A DNA stretch of 64,000 bases from Beaufortia kweichowensis (GCA_019155185.1 CM032804.1:8156492-8220491), one strand, 5' to 3'; counted from the first letter of the stretch, positions 48,624 through 62,520 are shown. Numbers and translations: made by a program. The notes: generated by a model from the letters alone, not told the origin.

Positions 48624-49567
48624 GTAAGCCTCGTCTATACATCATAACATATTTTTATGTAACAAAAATGTGACACAAAAAAATCTATTGTGGCTTAAAG
48701 AGTTTTTCCTTGTCAATATCATGCTTGTTGTTTCGTGTGATTGGTAGTGTTCAGGAATATTCTCGAGTCTTGCAGGGATGTCTGTAAAGTTTATCTGTGG
48801 GAAAATCTTTGTCTTTTTTATATTGCTCTAATAATAAGCTACACAGCATGCTTTTAAATGTTTAAATTTGACAAATTATAATGATATTTTTCAAAGCTGA
48901 AAAATCCAGCAGCGACACAGACAGCCAGTGCCACAGCCTGTACACCGAGTTTGGTTACCCTTACAGTGTTTTACCAGTTTACCAGCATTCTGGTAAACTG
49001 GTAGAACGTATTTTACTTGAACTACTTTCTTATCTTTTACCATCACCATTTCTCTCACGAATTCTGGGTTTAACAATCTTTATTATCAGCCTCAGTCCCA
49101 AACTACACACATCGGATAAACTTCAGTAGCTTCATTTTTATTTTGGCTTCCCGTCTCCTAGTTTCTGTTGATACTTTTTAAAATGGTAAATTGTATAATA
49201 AAACATATTAATAATAACAGCATTAATAACCAATAAATATTATTTATTTTATATATTTTTACTGCCTATAAAGACACAGTGTCAGTAAACACAACCATAG
49301 AAACTGTGGAATGTTCCTATTAAGAGAACTATTATAGGTTGCAGAGATGTTTTATCTGTATGGCATCCTTGATTCACTGCATCTTTAAGCCTGTAGCCTG
49401 TAACAAACTCTGTTCCATGTTTCTCATCTGCTGAAATGTACAATTTGTCTTTTTAATTTTTAAGAATGTTACAGCTTTCTTACTTCTTTACTTGTATACA
49501 CTGACAAATGTATTGCTGAAAGACAAGGCATTGAGAATAATCTTGCTTTATGTTTGGTGATGTATAG

Positions 49568-49800
49568 AAGGGATAGTTCATCCCAAAATAAAAGAATGCA
49601 TCATTTACACACCCTCTTGTCACTTTTAACTTTCTCTCTTCTGCAGAACACAAAAAAGATATTGTGAAGAATGTTGGTAACTAAACAATATGGGTCTCTA
49701 TTGACTTCTGTCGTATAGGCACAAAACCACTGAGACATTTCTCAAAATATCTTCTTCTGTGTTCTACAGAGTCATATATAGGTTTGAAATGACATGAGGT
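49568..49800. repeat. MITE with inverted termini
   Basis: Opens agaagggatagttcatccc and contains cttctgcagaacacaaaa and tattgacttctgt, then an inverted second half (tctcaaaatatcttcttctgtg, gtttgaaatgacatgagg). Same family as 33327-33440 and 61052-61160; here both halves are present. It lies in cpt1c intron 1. Confidence 0.7.
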
Positions 49801-50105
49801 TGAAAATACTTTTACTTTTCATTTCGACATACTTTTATTTAAATGCACCACTGGGGGGCATTGGTGTGATTGTTATAGACACTTTATCCTAGTTTACAAG
49901 ATGGACATTCTTAAAACCGCTGTTCTACACATTACTACATATCTATATGACCACTTTCCTTAAAAAGTGAGATATTGCTCAACATGCAGATTTTAATATT
50001 TAGCTGTTTGAAGCCTGATCCCCTGAGTGAATAATAACACATTCTGCATTGTGTATGTCAGTTATGCAGTGTTGTGTGCTGTTTCTGTGTGTGTACAGTA
50101 CAGTG

Positions 50106-53100
50106 ATGGCAGAGGCACACCAGGCTGTAGCGTTTCAGTTCACTATCACACCAGAGGGGATCAACCTGCACCTGTCCTATCAGGCCCTCAATCAAATCTA
50201 CCTGTCTGGATTTAGATCCTGGAAGAAACGCATCAGTAGGGTTAAGGTCAGTGATCTTGATGATTGTCTGTCTGCGTCTATGTTTGTGTGCTTTATGTTT
50301 TGGTCTCTGAATCCTTGTCCCATAAAATCATGTGCTGTGTAGTTTTGGCGCATTGCTTTTAATTTTATTATAAATGGGAATAAGTCTCAAAGAGAAATAG
50401 TAATTCTTTTGGACAGAGGTCAGCTGCTTTGTTGTAAAGAACACACCAGAAACAGGCTTTTGTGCTATTTGGAAATTATGGGATTTAGATGTGGCCAGTA
50501 AAAATACCACAAATTCTTAAGTTGTTAAATTTTGTACAACAGAGAGTGTTTAGCTGCCAGAATTTACAATGCACCTTATTTTCTAGTAGTGTTTATGGTG
50601 ACATTAAGTAGTATTAAAAGAGAGTTTTGTTCAATATCTGGTGTGTTTTTTTTGTGAAGATCATGTTGTGTCATGTGTTTGTGCACAGCTTGCATTGATA
50701 CCTATAAACTTTATTTTTTTTGGACAGAACAGAATCTTAAAAGGTGTATACCCAGCTAGCCCCTCCTCCTGGCTTTTCGTTGTTATAGCAATCCTGGCTA
50801 CTATGTACATGCAGTCCGATCCATCTATGGGTCTCATTACTAAGATACGAGAGCACCTGCCCCTCAGGTAACACTTCCCTTTACCCTTCAGCAGACTGAT
50901 AATGACTCAAACCCCACCAACCCCTCTGTAATTAATTCCTATTGACTCAGTTCTGGGCTAGTCAATGTGTGAATCATCTATTATTCTGAAAGCGTATACT
51001 AACCCTGAAGCTTGTGTGATATAGCAGTGTTTGATTCTAGCATATTTTCACCGTCTGTACCTGATAGATTGTGCTGATTATTTCCTCTCTGTGTCTTATC
51101 TTAGTCTGTCTCTGAGCTCTCAGGGTCAGACTATGCTGTCGGCACTGGTGTTCAGTACTCTGCTGTGGTTGTCTCTCATTCTGGCCCTGAGATTCAGTCT
51201 AAAGGTTCTCCTGTCATACCATCGATGGATGTTTGAACTGCATGATCACATTTCTACAAAGACCAAAATCTGGGCGGTCAGTACCAGTACAATATTGCAT
51301 TTAGCTTGGCCTTGAGAAAATGGTATAGCTTTATGTATGAGGTTTATTACACCAAATTATCTGCTTTGTAGTATATTGACCCATTGTTTGTTTATAGACA
51401 GGAGTTTGTTATTATTTCCACTATCACTAACCGTTGATTCATTCAGTAAGTTTACAATGTTCTAAATAGCTTTTAGAATCAGGTGAAACTAAATGAATGA
51501 AAATCTAATTTTAAGAGCACTATTAATTTTTTTGTTCAATTGTATCTGTCACATGTCTCCTCACTTAGACCCTTCTTAGGTTGCTTTCTAGTAGGAAGCC
51601 ATTACTCTACAGTTATCAGACGTCTTTACCACATCTGCCTGTGCCACCCATTAAAGACACACTAGAGAGAGTAAGTCAACAATATGTAGTGTGTGGATAA
51701 GCATAAATGTTTGTTGAGTTAATGAATCTCTCTCTATCTCTTTCTTAGTATCTTGAGTCAGTGAAGCCTTTGCTGAATGAAGCTGATTTTCAACGAATGA
51801 CAAGACTTGCTGCTACATTTGAGAACAATCTGGGCAACCGCCTGCAAAGATACCTTAAACTTAAAGCTCTGTGGGCCACAAACTATGTATGTGTTTCCTT
51901 AGGTCTTTAGATTTACCATTGCCACTTTTATCTGGAGTAAAATGTTAATTTCCTCTTCTATTATCTCTGTTCCACCAGGTTAGTGACTGGTGGGAAGAAT
52001 ATGTTTACCTTCGTGGGCGGAGTCCAATCATGGTCAACAGTAACTACTATGGGATGGTATGTTACTACTGTAATTACTTTTACATTACTGATATATATTC
52101 ACCCCTGTCATTTCACAAACCTGCTTTAGCTTAATGATATACATCCCAGCACTGAAAAGTATTGTGTTTGTATGATGTGTCTGGGGAGCTATCCCTGCCG
52201 TGACTCATCAGCTCTCTGTTACTGTTAACAGTAAATATCTCAGTTGTGTGTTTTACTGCAATAACTAATATCTTAAGGTGCGAGTAATACTCCCATAGAC
52301 CATATTCACATGTTTCAAACACAAAGTTTATAGGATTTTTATAGGATTTTGGGTGTGTTTTAGCATTCTGATGAAACAGTTTTCATTGGTTTCTTTTTTA
52401 CACTGACAAGGTTTCTTTATATGTTTTATTCTCTTGCATGACGGGGCTCAGGACTTCCTGTATGTGACGCCCACATCTAACCAGGCAGCTCGAGCTGGAA
52501 ACACCATCACAGCCCTGTTTCTCTATCGCCGCAAGGTCAACCGAGAGGAGCTCAAACCTGTATGTTAACCACCCCAAAATGTGATCCAAATCCCCACCCA
52601 GCATTGCTTCACTGTCTGTACTATGTCAACATTGGGAACTGCAACATTATTCATGTCTCTACCTGTTGTCTACCTGTTAGTCATTTCTCTGGGGTTTTTT
52701 AGTCGTCTTAATTCACACAGGGGACAGTCACTGTCCAGGCTTAACAAGAATGATGGCTAGATTGTGCTTAAAATATTATAGCTAAAATTAAGTTGACATG
52801 TTGTAATTTGTTGTACATGCAGCTTTTGTGACCTCATATTAGTTAAAATACTTGAATATTTAACCACCTATGTGTGCTTGTGAATTAAAAATGGATTGTT
52901 AACACAGTATAGGCGACATGACAGTAAATCTTAAGCATCTATAAGCAATTCATGAACTGATTCATTAAGATGCTTGTATTCTGTTTCATCTAGAGTCGTA
53001 TTCCTGGTACTGTTATCCCACTGTGTGCAGCTCAGTGTGAACGCATGTTCAACACTACCCGCACGCCTGGAGAAGAAACGGGTATACACACATTCTTAGA

Positions 53101-56100
53101 GCTTAAGATGCAAATACCCCAAAGTGATCTTGTGTCCCTGACATGATGTCTTGTTCTCTCAGATGTACTGCAGCACTGGCAGGACAGTGAGTTTGTTGCT
53201 GTGTACCATAGGGGCCGGTACTTCAGGTTATGGGTCTACCGTGCAGGACGCCTGCTGTCACCCAGAGAGATCCAGTACCAGATTCAAAGGATTCTGGATG
53301 ACCCATCGCCTCCTTTTTCAGGAGAGGAAAAACTAGGAGCACTAACTGCAGGAAACAGGTCAGACACACAGTAAAGCCGTGTCTTTGTGTGTTAACCAGC
53401 AGGGGGCGTTATGGGATATTATTTTAGGCAGAGCTGCAGTACACACTGCATTACGTTTTGGGTTCATTTGGGAAAATTTTTTTTACAAATGAAGGCAACT
53501 TGGGATGTTCCTTTTAATTATGTGAAAAGCTAAAGTGCCAAAGTTGTACAGACATTTGCATAGTATCACAGCTATGTCAGATTTGTTAAACAATCTTATA
53601 TTTAGCTCTATTCAATATTTAACAAGCCAATCAATTTTAGATTCATAAAATAATTTAATTACAACTCATTCCTTAATTTAGATCAAATAAAATTGTTTAT
53701 CAGTATGTGTAATCCCTAAGAATTAAACCCAAGACATTGGCCTTTTTTGCATCATTCTCTGCTAGGTGAGCACATGTCGCACATTATAAAAATACAATTT
53801 TATAATGTTTTTTAGGAATTTTTAATTGAATCAAAGTGTGGAGATGAAAATCTACATCAGTGTCTTGAATCTGTTAAGAGTAGATACTGGTGGTCAGTAA
53901 ACTAAGATAAAGGGGTTGTGGTTAGAGGATGTATTGTGTATACTGGAATTATAGATTTTTTGTATTAATTACTGTAATTCAGATTCACACTATTGCACTC
54001 AAATAGGAAATGTAAGCATGCTGTGCAGTAGATTACCATTTATGGCTTCTGCTGGAACAGGATAAACTTTATTTATGATGTCTATATATAGAATCTTTGA
54101 CCTTTTGAAATGTCAGCATAGTGGTGTGGGGCGGGGGTTATCAAGTAAGAAAACTTGCATATAAATGATTGTTTTTACCTACATACTGTATGGTCTGTTA
54201 CCAAGCTTGTATAGGCAGGACAACTATTTATAATCCCTTAATCCTGATTTTAGCTTTTGTTTTGAAGATGACAAGAATCTGCTTGCACTCTGAAATAGCT
54301 CTATCTAGCTGCGCAAGATAATTGATGCTTGGAAATGTCAGTCATTTCAAACTTAGCACTTATATATTGAACTTTTGGCCTTTATACAATTATACATGAT
54401 AGTATGCCACATTCAATTATTTGATTTTAAAATCTGAAATACTTTTTCTTAAATGGTGTTAAATGGTGTCTTTTTAAGTTAACCAGGAGGATCACTGACA
54501 GTCAAGACTCAAACTTGCATCTCTGTGAATAGAATATATAAATGCTCTTATGTGAAGATCACATGCATGCACTGGTAGCGACTGCGCTCTTACATGTGGA
54601 GAATGGCACATGTGTAAATCAATAAACATGCTCTGTCAAGTGAATCTTGACTTCTTTATGAAACTTTGCTAATTTAAAACCTCAGTTGTTTGTTACTTTA
54701 CTTGTAAAGGCTAAATATAATTTTATCTTATTGGAATTTTATCTATAATTGGAAAATGCAAAGAATGTGAAAAATTAAAACTGTTCTTCCTGATTAAAAC
54801 CAGATATAATCTCATTAAACTACACCAAGATGGTACAAGGAAGCTGTACCTTGTTTTGTCATTTTTATGTTCATAGACTCTTGATCTTCATATATTGTAC
54901 CGGTTAAGAATTTTCTTTTTAAGCAACCTTTTTTTGTCTCTGTTAGGGTGCCCTGGGCTCGGGTCCGGAAGCAGTACTTTAGCTCAGGAGTTAATAAGCG
55001 ATCACTGGACTGTATTGAGAAAGCTGCTTTTTTTGTCACGCTTGATGATCAGGAAGAAGGCATGATGGGAGAAGATTCTTCTGGGAATTTGGGTCGCTAC
55101 GCCAAATCCCTCCTGCATGGCAAATGCTACGACAGGTGGCCAAATGGCATATTTTGATCATATCTGATAAGTTAATTGCTCTTTTTGCACGTATACCATG
55201 TTTCTTGACTTCTATTTTTGTTTCCTCTCTCAGGTGGTTTGATAAGTCCTTTTCTGTTGTGGTATATAAGAATGGAAAAAATGGGCTGAATGCAGAACAT
55301 TCTTGGGCTGATGCTCCTATAGTGGCCCACTTGTGGGAGGTGAGGGGGCAATAATAAACTTTAACAAGGGTCTTGTTGTGGTCCGTATGTGTGAATTTCA
55401 GTTTCTATATTCGTCGCCAAACCAATGTCCCTTTCCTTAAACGGACCACATTCATCACATTGTCCTTTTTAGAATGCATAAGTAAATTATCTGTGGGTGG
55501 CCTTAATGCACTGAGTCAGTTTTGTTCTCTCCCACACCAACTTTTTGCAAAGGACATAAGCCCTTTATGTTCCACTCACACCTCCGGGGTAGTTGTTTAC
55601 TTGCACTGCAGAAAGATTATTAACTAATAATTTGTGGAATGGAAGGTCAGGTCATCTGGTCTTAAGGGAATAAAAATGTTTGTGGAAAAACAAAAATAGA
55701 GACTTTTCTATTTGTTTACCATCTGATCTCATTTATTCTTTTGTCGTTCTTTGGATCTTTCAGTACACTCTTGCCACAGACAAGTTTCAGTTGGGTTATA
55801 CAACAGATGGAAACTGCAGAGGGGAGGTCGAACACTCCTTACCACATCCTCAACGCATGAGCTGGGACATACCGGAGGAGGTAGAACACCACACAGTTTC
55901 CGTGTTCCTGATCTTGTCATTAAGCTAGATATAACACTATTTCACCAAGCAAGTTCTTCACGGACACTGCAAACATCTGAAGTTTCTTGCATGCTCAAAA
56001 AACATGCAAATGCACATTACCAAAACAACCTGCTCTACTCTTTCTCCGTCACAATAATATAGAATTTTTGGAGGAAGGTCCTCCATACATTTTATGTAAT

Positions 56101-59100
56101 GCTTTTTTATGTTATCAAATTGTTTTTTTTTATAGACAATTCTTGTTTTTGGTTGGTTAAGTGTCTTTGGTCCGTGTTGCAATTATATTTCAGTCAAACC
56201 TCATCAAAGTTCGTTGAGAAGCAGACCACCTTGTTAGGGGTCTGGCCACGTTCACACCTGAAAAGAATCGCACTAACCGAAAAAGTCACAAAAGAATTTG
56301 TTATACTTGAATTAAATGTAAGAATACACCAAGGGTTGCAAGGTTTGCTGATGAAGCTCTGCATTGGACCTCATACTGCGGTACTGGTTTAAAAATGGGT
56401 GTATTCGATTAGGGGATTTCCCATAGGCCTCTTCTCAGGGCCAGCAGATTGTTCAGAGATTACCAGTAGGGATTTTTTTAAACTTCCTTGGGCATCTTTG
56501 TAAAATATTATCTAGATTTCTTTTTAGCTCTCACTTGAAAACATTTACCCTCATAGTGATGTCATCTAAGGAATGTTCATAGGCTGCAATATTAAGTGTG
56601 TGCTAATTAAATACATGTTTTGTGCTTACATGTTAAGTACAAGTGCTGGTTGGCCGCATAATGCTTGCTAAATGCTTTAAGGAGAAGCCATTATGACAAC
56701 AGATGCTACAAACAGAGCTATTATACTTTTTTATACTATTTTGTAGTTTAAGTAGTTTTAATTTTTTTCATAAAAAATTTCAAATGTAACAAAATGTTCA
56801 TTATGTATCAAATAGGTCTACCTATATGCAGTTGTGAATATACAGTATAGATGTAACTGGTTCAGTTATTTCTACCCTTTTCCCATGCTTTCACTTTTTA
56901 CTTTTCTCCACAAACCATGTAGTTATGAAATGACCTCTTCTGTCTTTTATAGGTTCAGGCACAAATATCTAAATCTCTTGCTGACGCACAAGCACTGGCT
57001 GATGATGTGGACTGCTATGTGTTTCCCTTCAGAGAGTTTGGCAAGGGCCTTATTAAGAAAATGAAAATCAGCCCAGACTCCTTCGTGCAGCTGGCCCTGC
57101 AGCTTGCCTATTACAGGGTATTTTTTGTCATCTTGACACAAAGCATTGATGGATGTTTCGGTGTTCTGATATGCAGCTAGAGTGTTAAAGTAACAATGGT
57201 TAACATTTCTAAGAGGTCACTTATGGCCCTAGGAAAATAGACATTCGCTTGTATGCGTCTCATGCGATGCAGCCATACACAAATGTCATTCTGCCAGAAA
57301 TCGTCACTGCTGCTGTTTTTTGTCAAATGTTTGTGTTTGCCCATCTGAGTTCTCTTTCAAGTGACCACATTATTTTTTACTTCAGAATAAAGAAGCGTTC
57401 TGTCTCACATATGAAGCCTCAATGACACGTCTGTTTCGCGAGGGTCGCACCGAGACTGTACGCTCCTGCTCCAATGAAAGCTGTGCCTTTGTCCATGCGT
57501 TAGAAGCAGGAGAGGTGAGACCAACTTTGAATCTGTTTTTACTTACCATTAATTTTATTTCAATGCACCTTACTCCTAAGGCAGAAGTTATTTACACTAC
57601 TTAAATAAATTACATTTAAAGGTTTATTTACTACAAACGTAATCAATGGAGGATTTAAATACTACCATTGATTATGATCGAGTCCCATATCAGTCAAAAC
57701 CAAAACTGAGACTTTATAAATAGTCGCAACACATTTAAGATGCTTACAAACGTACCTTAAAAACTGTGCATGTGTACCAAGGATCAACTTTTACAGCCAA
57801 AGAAAAAATAGGGCCAAAAAGTCAGCTTGGTATTTCCATGTGGGTTGTTCCAAAATAAGCTCCCTCTGTGTGTCAGTGTGGGACTACTTGTTTATATTAA
57901 AATCTTAGTTACTGTTTTACAGGTAATAGCAAAGAATGTTCATTTCTAACCGACACACTAAAGCAAAAGATATAAAAACAGTTGATTCTGACATATCTAA
58001 TTTACTTTCTTTACTACTGTATACAGTATGTAGTGCAGGTACATACAGTTTAATTATTATATATTAGATATATGATGTAAATATATTTTATAACCATGTT
58101 TTCTACAAGTACTTTATTAACTTTTTATTTAAGATTAAAAATGGAGGCATGAAGCAGTGAAGTGAAGAGTTATTGGGAAGTAAGAAGAGAAATTGTTACA
58201 GACTGGATTTGTATTTGGTTGATACCCAAAGCAACATTTTAAATGTTTATTGCCTGTTTGATACTACTATGTGGGTTTTAACTGTGGGTCCTGGAGGCTT
58301 ACAGCACTGCATACATTTTTATGTTTGTATTTCTTGTTCATTTTAAATGACCCACAGGTCACCCTATGAATTTACTTTTCTCTGTGTCATATAACCTATC
58401 ACGTCTCTTTTTTTCATAGGACCAAGACCATTGTCGCAAACTGTTTAGAAAGGCATCTGAGAAGCATCAGAATCTCTATCGTCTGGCCATGACTGGATCA
58501 GGCATTGATAGGCACCTCTTTTGCCTCTATGTTGTCTCCAAATATCTGGGGGTAGAGTCTCCTTTTCTTAAAGAGGTCAGTGTGTGCTTGGGTGGCTTGT
58601 TCATACTATCCAAGCCATTATTGTACAAGATTTTTAATAGAAATTAGGACATGCTAGAAATTTGTCATCAAAGACATTGAAAAATATTAAAATCATCTCG
58701 ATACCTCACCCACATACATGCAAGTTGCTAGAAAGTGTAGGGGAGCAGAGACGAACGTTTGTAGTAAATTTGTTTCAAAAGACCTTTTTTATAAGCGGTT
58801 GTGAATATACAGTATATGTTGTATTTTGGGGTCTCTGCTATTTACATTTATTCATTTAACAAACAGATTTATTAATTTTATCCATAGATAGCTAGAGGGG
58901 TTTTTTTTGTTAATCAATATGTCATTAGTTGATTTGTAAATGTTGTGGTTGTCTCAGCAGTATGTGGTTATATGTGACTTGCAGGTCTTGTCTGAGCCCT
59001 GGCATCTCTCCACCTCTCAAACACCCGTGCAGCAGATGGAGCTGTTTGATCTGGTCAACCATCCAGAGTTTGTCTCGTTGGGAGGAGGCTTTGGCCCGGT

Positions 59101-59498
59101 AAGCTACTTTCATAACCAGAAAATGACCCGATCAACAGACCCATCCACATATATGTACATAGACTGAATTCCCCCTGTGGTTACTTTGTGCTTATTTTGT
59201 TGTTGCCGTTTAAGGTGGCTGATGACGGATATGGCGTATCCTACATCATCATGGGAGAGGAAATGATTAGCTTTCATGTGTCCTGCAAGCACTCCTGCAC
59301 AGCGACTGTAAGCAGCTCAGTCCTACAGCACACCAATAAACGCTTCATAGATACTCTTTGTTCAATTGTTCACTTTCTTGTTTGCAGGACTCTTTGAAAT
59401 TTGGCCATGAGATCCGTCAAGCTATGATGGATCTAATGAGTCTAATGAATCCAGACTTCAAAACACACTCAGAAGGCAACACTGATAAAAAGTCATAA
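50106..59498 (+). CDS. cpt1c: Carnitine O-palmitoyltransferase 1, CPT1C type
   Basis: Eighteen coding exons: 50106-50246, 50728-50867, 51105-51276, 51569-51670, 51749-51886, 51979-52056, 52452-52559, 52994-53081, 53163-53358, 54947-55135, 55234-55339, 55764-55880, 56953-57117, 57386-57514, 58420-58575, 58985-59098, 59215-59307, 59388-59498. They sum to 2343 nt, 780 aa. CPT1 transfers long-chain acyl groups from CoA to carnitine. Seen: N-terminus MAEAHQA with Glu3 and His5 (malonyl-CoA sensing in CPT1A), membrane segments at about 48-75 and 103-125, catalytic His473 in AEHSWADAP, Met593 in EASMTRLF, and the GGGFGPVADDGYG motif. DFLYVTPT, ILDDPSP, TLAT and PVQQM fit CPT1C better than CPT1A/B, and PRMT1/AP2A1 nearby agrees with the human CPT1C locus. 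Mammalian CPT1C is neuronal, in the ER and nearly inactive, with a longer tail; this one looks catalytically intact. A fish cpt1a duplicate is less likely. Confidence 0.92.
53396..53410 (+). promoter_or_regulatory. CTCF-like motif
   Basis: The string ccagcagggggcgtt matches the core CTCF consensus CCASYAGRKGGCRS very closely. It lies in a cpt1c intron. Occupancy is not shown by sequence. Confidence 0.5.
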
Positions 59499-61051
59499 AT
59501 CAAGACAAGGGGTATTTATGTTTAGTCTAAAATAATACAAATCTTAATTTTTCTTAAACTAGTTAGTTATCTTAGGGTAATTTAAGGTGTTTTTACAGAT
59601 TTTTTTTTTGAAAAGCAAATATAAAATGTTTTTACTATATAGATATCACTGGAATAGAACCATCATGTGTCCTTTCGACAGCCCTGAGGTCTGTACAGAG
59701 ATAATTGGAGTTAAGAGTGGCCTGTTTCTTATATTTACTCAGAAGCGCTCTCTTGATTTAATTTATTGTGCAAAATCAGGTTTATTATTGGTTAGAAAAT
59801 GGCTAAAATAATTCATGATGCATTAAAAAGATGTGTTGTTGTTTTTTTTTGTATTTTAAATTAAGGGAACATGCAGAAAGGAAGTTATTTATAACTGCTA
59901 TGAATAAAAACAAATTCATATTTTTGTGTTCCTATGTTTAATTTCTTTTATTGCTAAATTTCAGTTTGATTTCAGTCAGATTTAAGCAGAAAATGTCTAA
60001 TTTGTCATTTATAAGTCTGGTGAGTTGTCAAGAAACATAAGGTAAAAGTCTTTATTGGGGCAATATTATCTAGCATCAGATTTCAGCAGTTGTTTGATTT
60101 TATTTGATCATTAGATGTATTTCCCAGTGTTCTACATGTAGCCAATTAAAATGTAACAGTATGGTTTTCCTGTACAATTAGTTTTATTTATTTATTTAAA
60201 AAAAACCAAGAATAAAGGTTCCATCGAAATACTCAACTGTTTTACAAAAACCTAGAGTTTACAAAATTTGAATGTCCTAAAATTGTTTTGATCAGAAGAC
60301 GTGTCTGAATGTTTGACATTGGTTTTTAGGTGGGATAATAACATTCTGCCAAAGATTTTACTTTTTTCATTACAGAACTAAATTAAACTAATTATTAAAC
60401 TCCTTCAATACTGTAAAAGCATCTTGGGAGGAGACCTTGAGAAGCTTGCTGATGGAATGCCAAGATAACATTTCTGCAAATTCTATGCAAAGGGTCACTA
60501 AACCGATATTAATATAGCATACTGTAGTTTTGATTTATTTTAGAAAATCAGGAGTGACATGAACATTTTATCTTTGCTGGTTCAGAAATGTGATCTATCC
60601 AAATCCAAATTGTGTCTAACCAAATGGGAAATGGAGACTTTGCATTAAGGCAGTTTTTATTTAAATACGGAAAGAACTACTTCCTAAAAGCCTGAGACAG
60701 TTAATACATTATGCTTGAATGCATTACATAGTCATCCGAATGGCATAGAGCCAGTTAATTTATGCAAGATATTTATAGCTTTTAAGAGTCTCTGAGAATG
60801 GAACACTAGTTGGGCTTTGTCATTTCCTTCTTTCATTTTGCGTTGTTAACAATGTATGTGTAAAGTTCTGTTCATATATGTTCATTTACGCTTTTAGGCA
60901 CACAGTGTTTTTTCTACATAAGTTGAGATTCTGTGTGAAAGTGCATTTTTAAGACGCTGCCAGTGCAGTGCAACAATTCTGTCTGGGCTCTTTTAGCCAT
61001 GGTTGGGTTTATCCATGCTTGAATGCCAATGTTGCTTTGTTTCCGTCGCTC
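59499..61051 (+). other. cpt1c 3'UTR and downstream spacer
   Basis: Non-coding AT-rich sequence. A poly(A) signal AATAAA near 59903 gives a 3'UTR of about 400 nt; another near 60211. No coding exon is seen up to the transposon. Confidence 0.5.
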
Positions 61052-61160
61052 TTCAAAATGTCTTCTTTATTCTGCAAAAGAAATTCATATAGGTTTGGAA
61101 TGACATGACGGTAAATACATGATGAAAGAATTTTCACTTTTGGATGAACTATTCCTTTAA
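61052..61160. repeat. MITE half-copy
   Basis: Carries cttcaaaatgtcttctt, ataggtttggaatgacatga and ttttggatgaactattcc, the reverse half of the family seen at 33327 and 49568. It ends about ten bases before the Tc1-like element. Confidence 0.65.
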
Positions 61161-61171
61161 TACTACAAATA

Positions 61172-61373
61172 CAGGGAGTGCAGAATTATTAGGCAAATGA
61201 GTATTTTGACCACATCATCCTCGTTATGCATGTTGTCTTACTCCAAGCTGTATAGGCTGGAAAGCCTACTACCAATTAAGCATATTAGGTGATGTGCATC
61301 TCTGTAATGAGAAGGGGTGTGGTCTAATGACATCAACACCCTATATCAGGTGTGCATAATTATTAGGCAACTT
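61172..61373. repeat. Left terminal inverted repeat of the Tc1-like element
   Basis: Reverse complement of 62521-62722 over the same 202-bp length. I see one mismatch (aagcatatt against aagcttatt), so the copy is young or gene-converted. Confidence 0.93.
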
Positions 61374-61553
61374 AACAAAAAACAAATTTATACCCATTTC
61401 AATTATTTATTTTTACCAGTGAAACCAATATAACATCTCAACATTCACAAATATACATTTCTGACATTCAAAAACCAAACAAAACAAATCAGTGACCAAT
61501 ATAGCCACCTTTCTTTGCAAGGACACTCAAAAGCCTGCCATCCATGGATTCTG

Positions 61554-62504
61554 TCAGTGTTTTGATCTGTTCACCATCAACATTGGTGCAGCAGCAACCA
61601 CAGCCTCCCAGACACTGTTCAGAGAGGTGTACTGTTTTCCCTCCTTGTAAATCGCACATTTGATGATGGACCACAGGTTCTCAATGGGGTTCAGATCAGG
61701 TGAACAAGGAGGCCATATCATTAGATTTTCTTCTTTATACCCTTTTCTTGCCAGCCACGCTGTGCAGTACTTGGACGCTGCAGATGGAGCATTGTCCTGC
61801 ATGAAAATCATGTTTTTCTTAAAGGATACAGACTTCTTCCTGTACCACTGCTTGAAGAAGGTGTCTTCCAGAAACTGGCAGTAGGACTGGGAGTTGAGCT
61901 TGACTCCATCCTCAACCCGAAAAGGCCCCACAAGCTCATCTTTGATGATACCAGCCCAAACCAGTACTCCACCTCCACCTTGCTGGCGCCTGAGTCGGAC
62001 TGGAGCTCTCTGCCCTTTACCAATCCAGCCACGGGCCCATCCATCTGGCCCATCAAGACTCACTCTCATTTCATCAATCCATAAAACCTTAGAAAAATCA
62101 GTCTTGAGATATTTCTTGGCCCAGTCTTGACGCTTCAGCTTGTGTGTCTTGTTCAGTGGTGGTCGACTTTCTGCCTTTCTTACCTTGGCCATGTCTCTGA
62201 GTATTGCACACCTTGTGCTTTTGGGCACTCCAGTGATGTTGCAGCTCTGAAATATGGCTAAACTGGTGGCAAGTGGCATCTTGGCAGCTGCACGCTTGAC
62301 TTTTCTCAGTTCACGGGCAGTTATTTTGCGCTTTGGTTTTTCCACACGCTTCTTGCGACCCTGTTGACTATTTTGAATGAAACGCTTGATTGTTCGATGA
62401 TCACGCTTCAGAAGCTTGGCTATTTTAAGACTGCTGCATCCCTCTGCAATATATCTCACTATTTTTGACTTTTCTGAGCCTGTCAAGTCCTTCTTTTGAC
62501 CCAT
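61554..62504 (-). CDS. Tc1-like transposase, C-terminal frameshift
   Basis: A 316-aa ORF starting MGQKKDLTGSEKSK. An N-terminal paired-like helix-turn-helix region (SSLKIAKLLKRDHRTIKRF) is followed by a basic linker (GRKKRVEKPKRK), then the DDE catalytic domain: Asp in VLWIDEMR, Asp in IFMQDNAPS, Glu in DLNPIENLW. There are 37 residues between the second Asp and Glu, so DD37E rather than the DD34E of Tc1. The ORF ends soon after AVVAAAP, while another frame (stop near 61489) continues with a plausible transposase C-terminus, so a single-base shift near 61583-61600 has cut off about 30 residues. The enzyme would cut and paste its own element. Whether it is still active is doubtful. Confidence 0.9.
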   Translation of the reverse strand: MGQKKDLTGSEKSKIVRYIAEGCSSLKIAKLLKRDHRTIKRFIQNSQQGRKKRVEKPKRKITARELRKVKRAAAKMPLATSLAIFQSCNITGVPKSTRCAILRDMAKVRKAESRPPLNKTHKLKRQDWAKKYLKTDFSKVLWIDEMRVSLDGPDGWARGWIGKGQRAPVRLRRQQGGGGVLVWAGIIKDELVGPFRVEDGVKLNSQSYCQFLEDTFFKQWYRKKSVSFKKNMIFMQDNAPSAASKYCTAWLARKGYKEENLMIWPPCSPDLNPIENLWSIIKCAIYKEGKQYTSLNSVWEAVVAAAPMLMVNRSKH

Positions 62505-62520
62505 TTTGCCAAAGGAAAGG

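Noticed and set aside
49849..49862. CTCF-like ccactggggggca
   Set aside because: Mismatched at a key A of the core and lies next to a MITE; weaker than the 53396 site.
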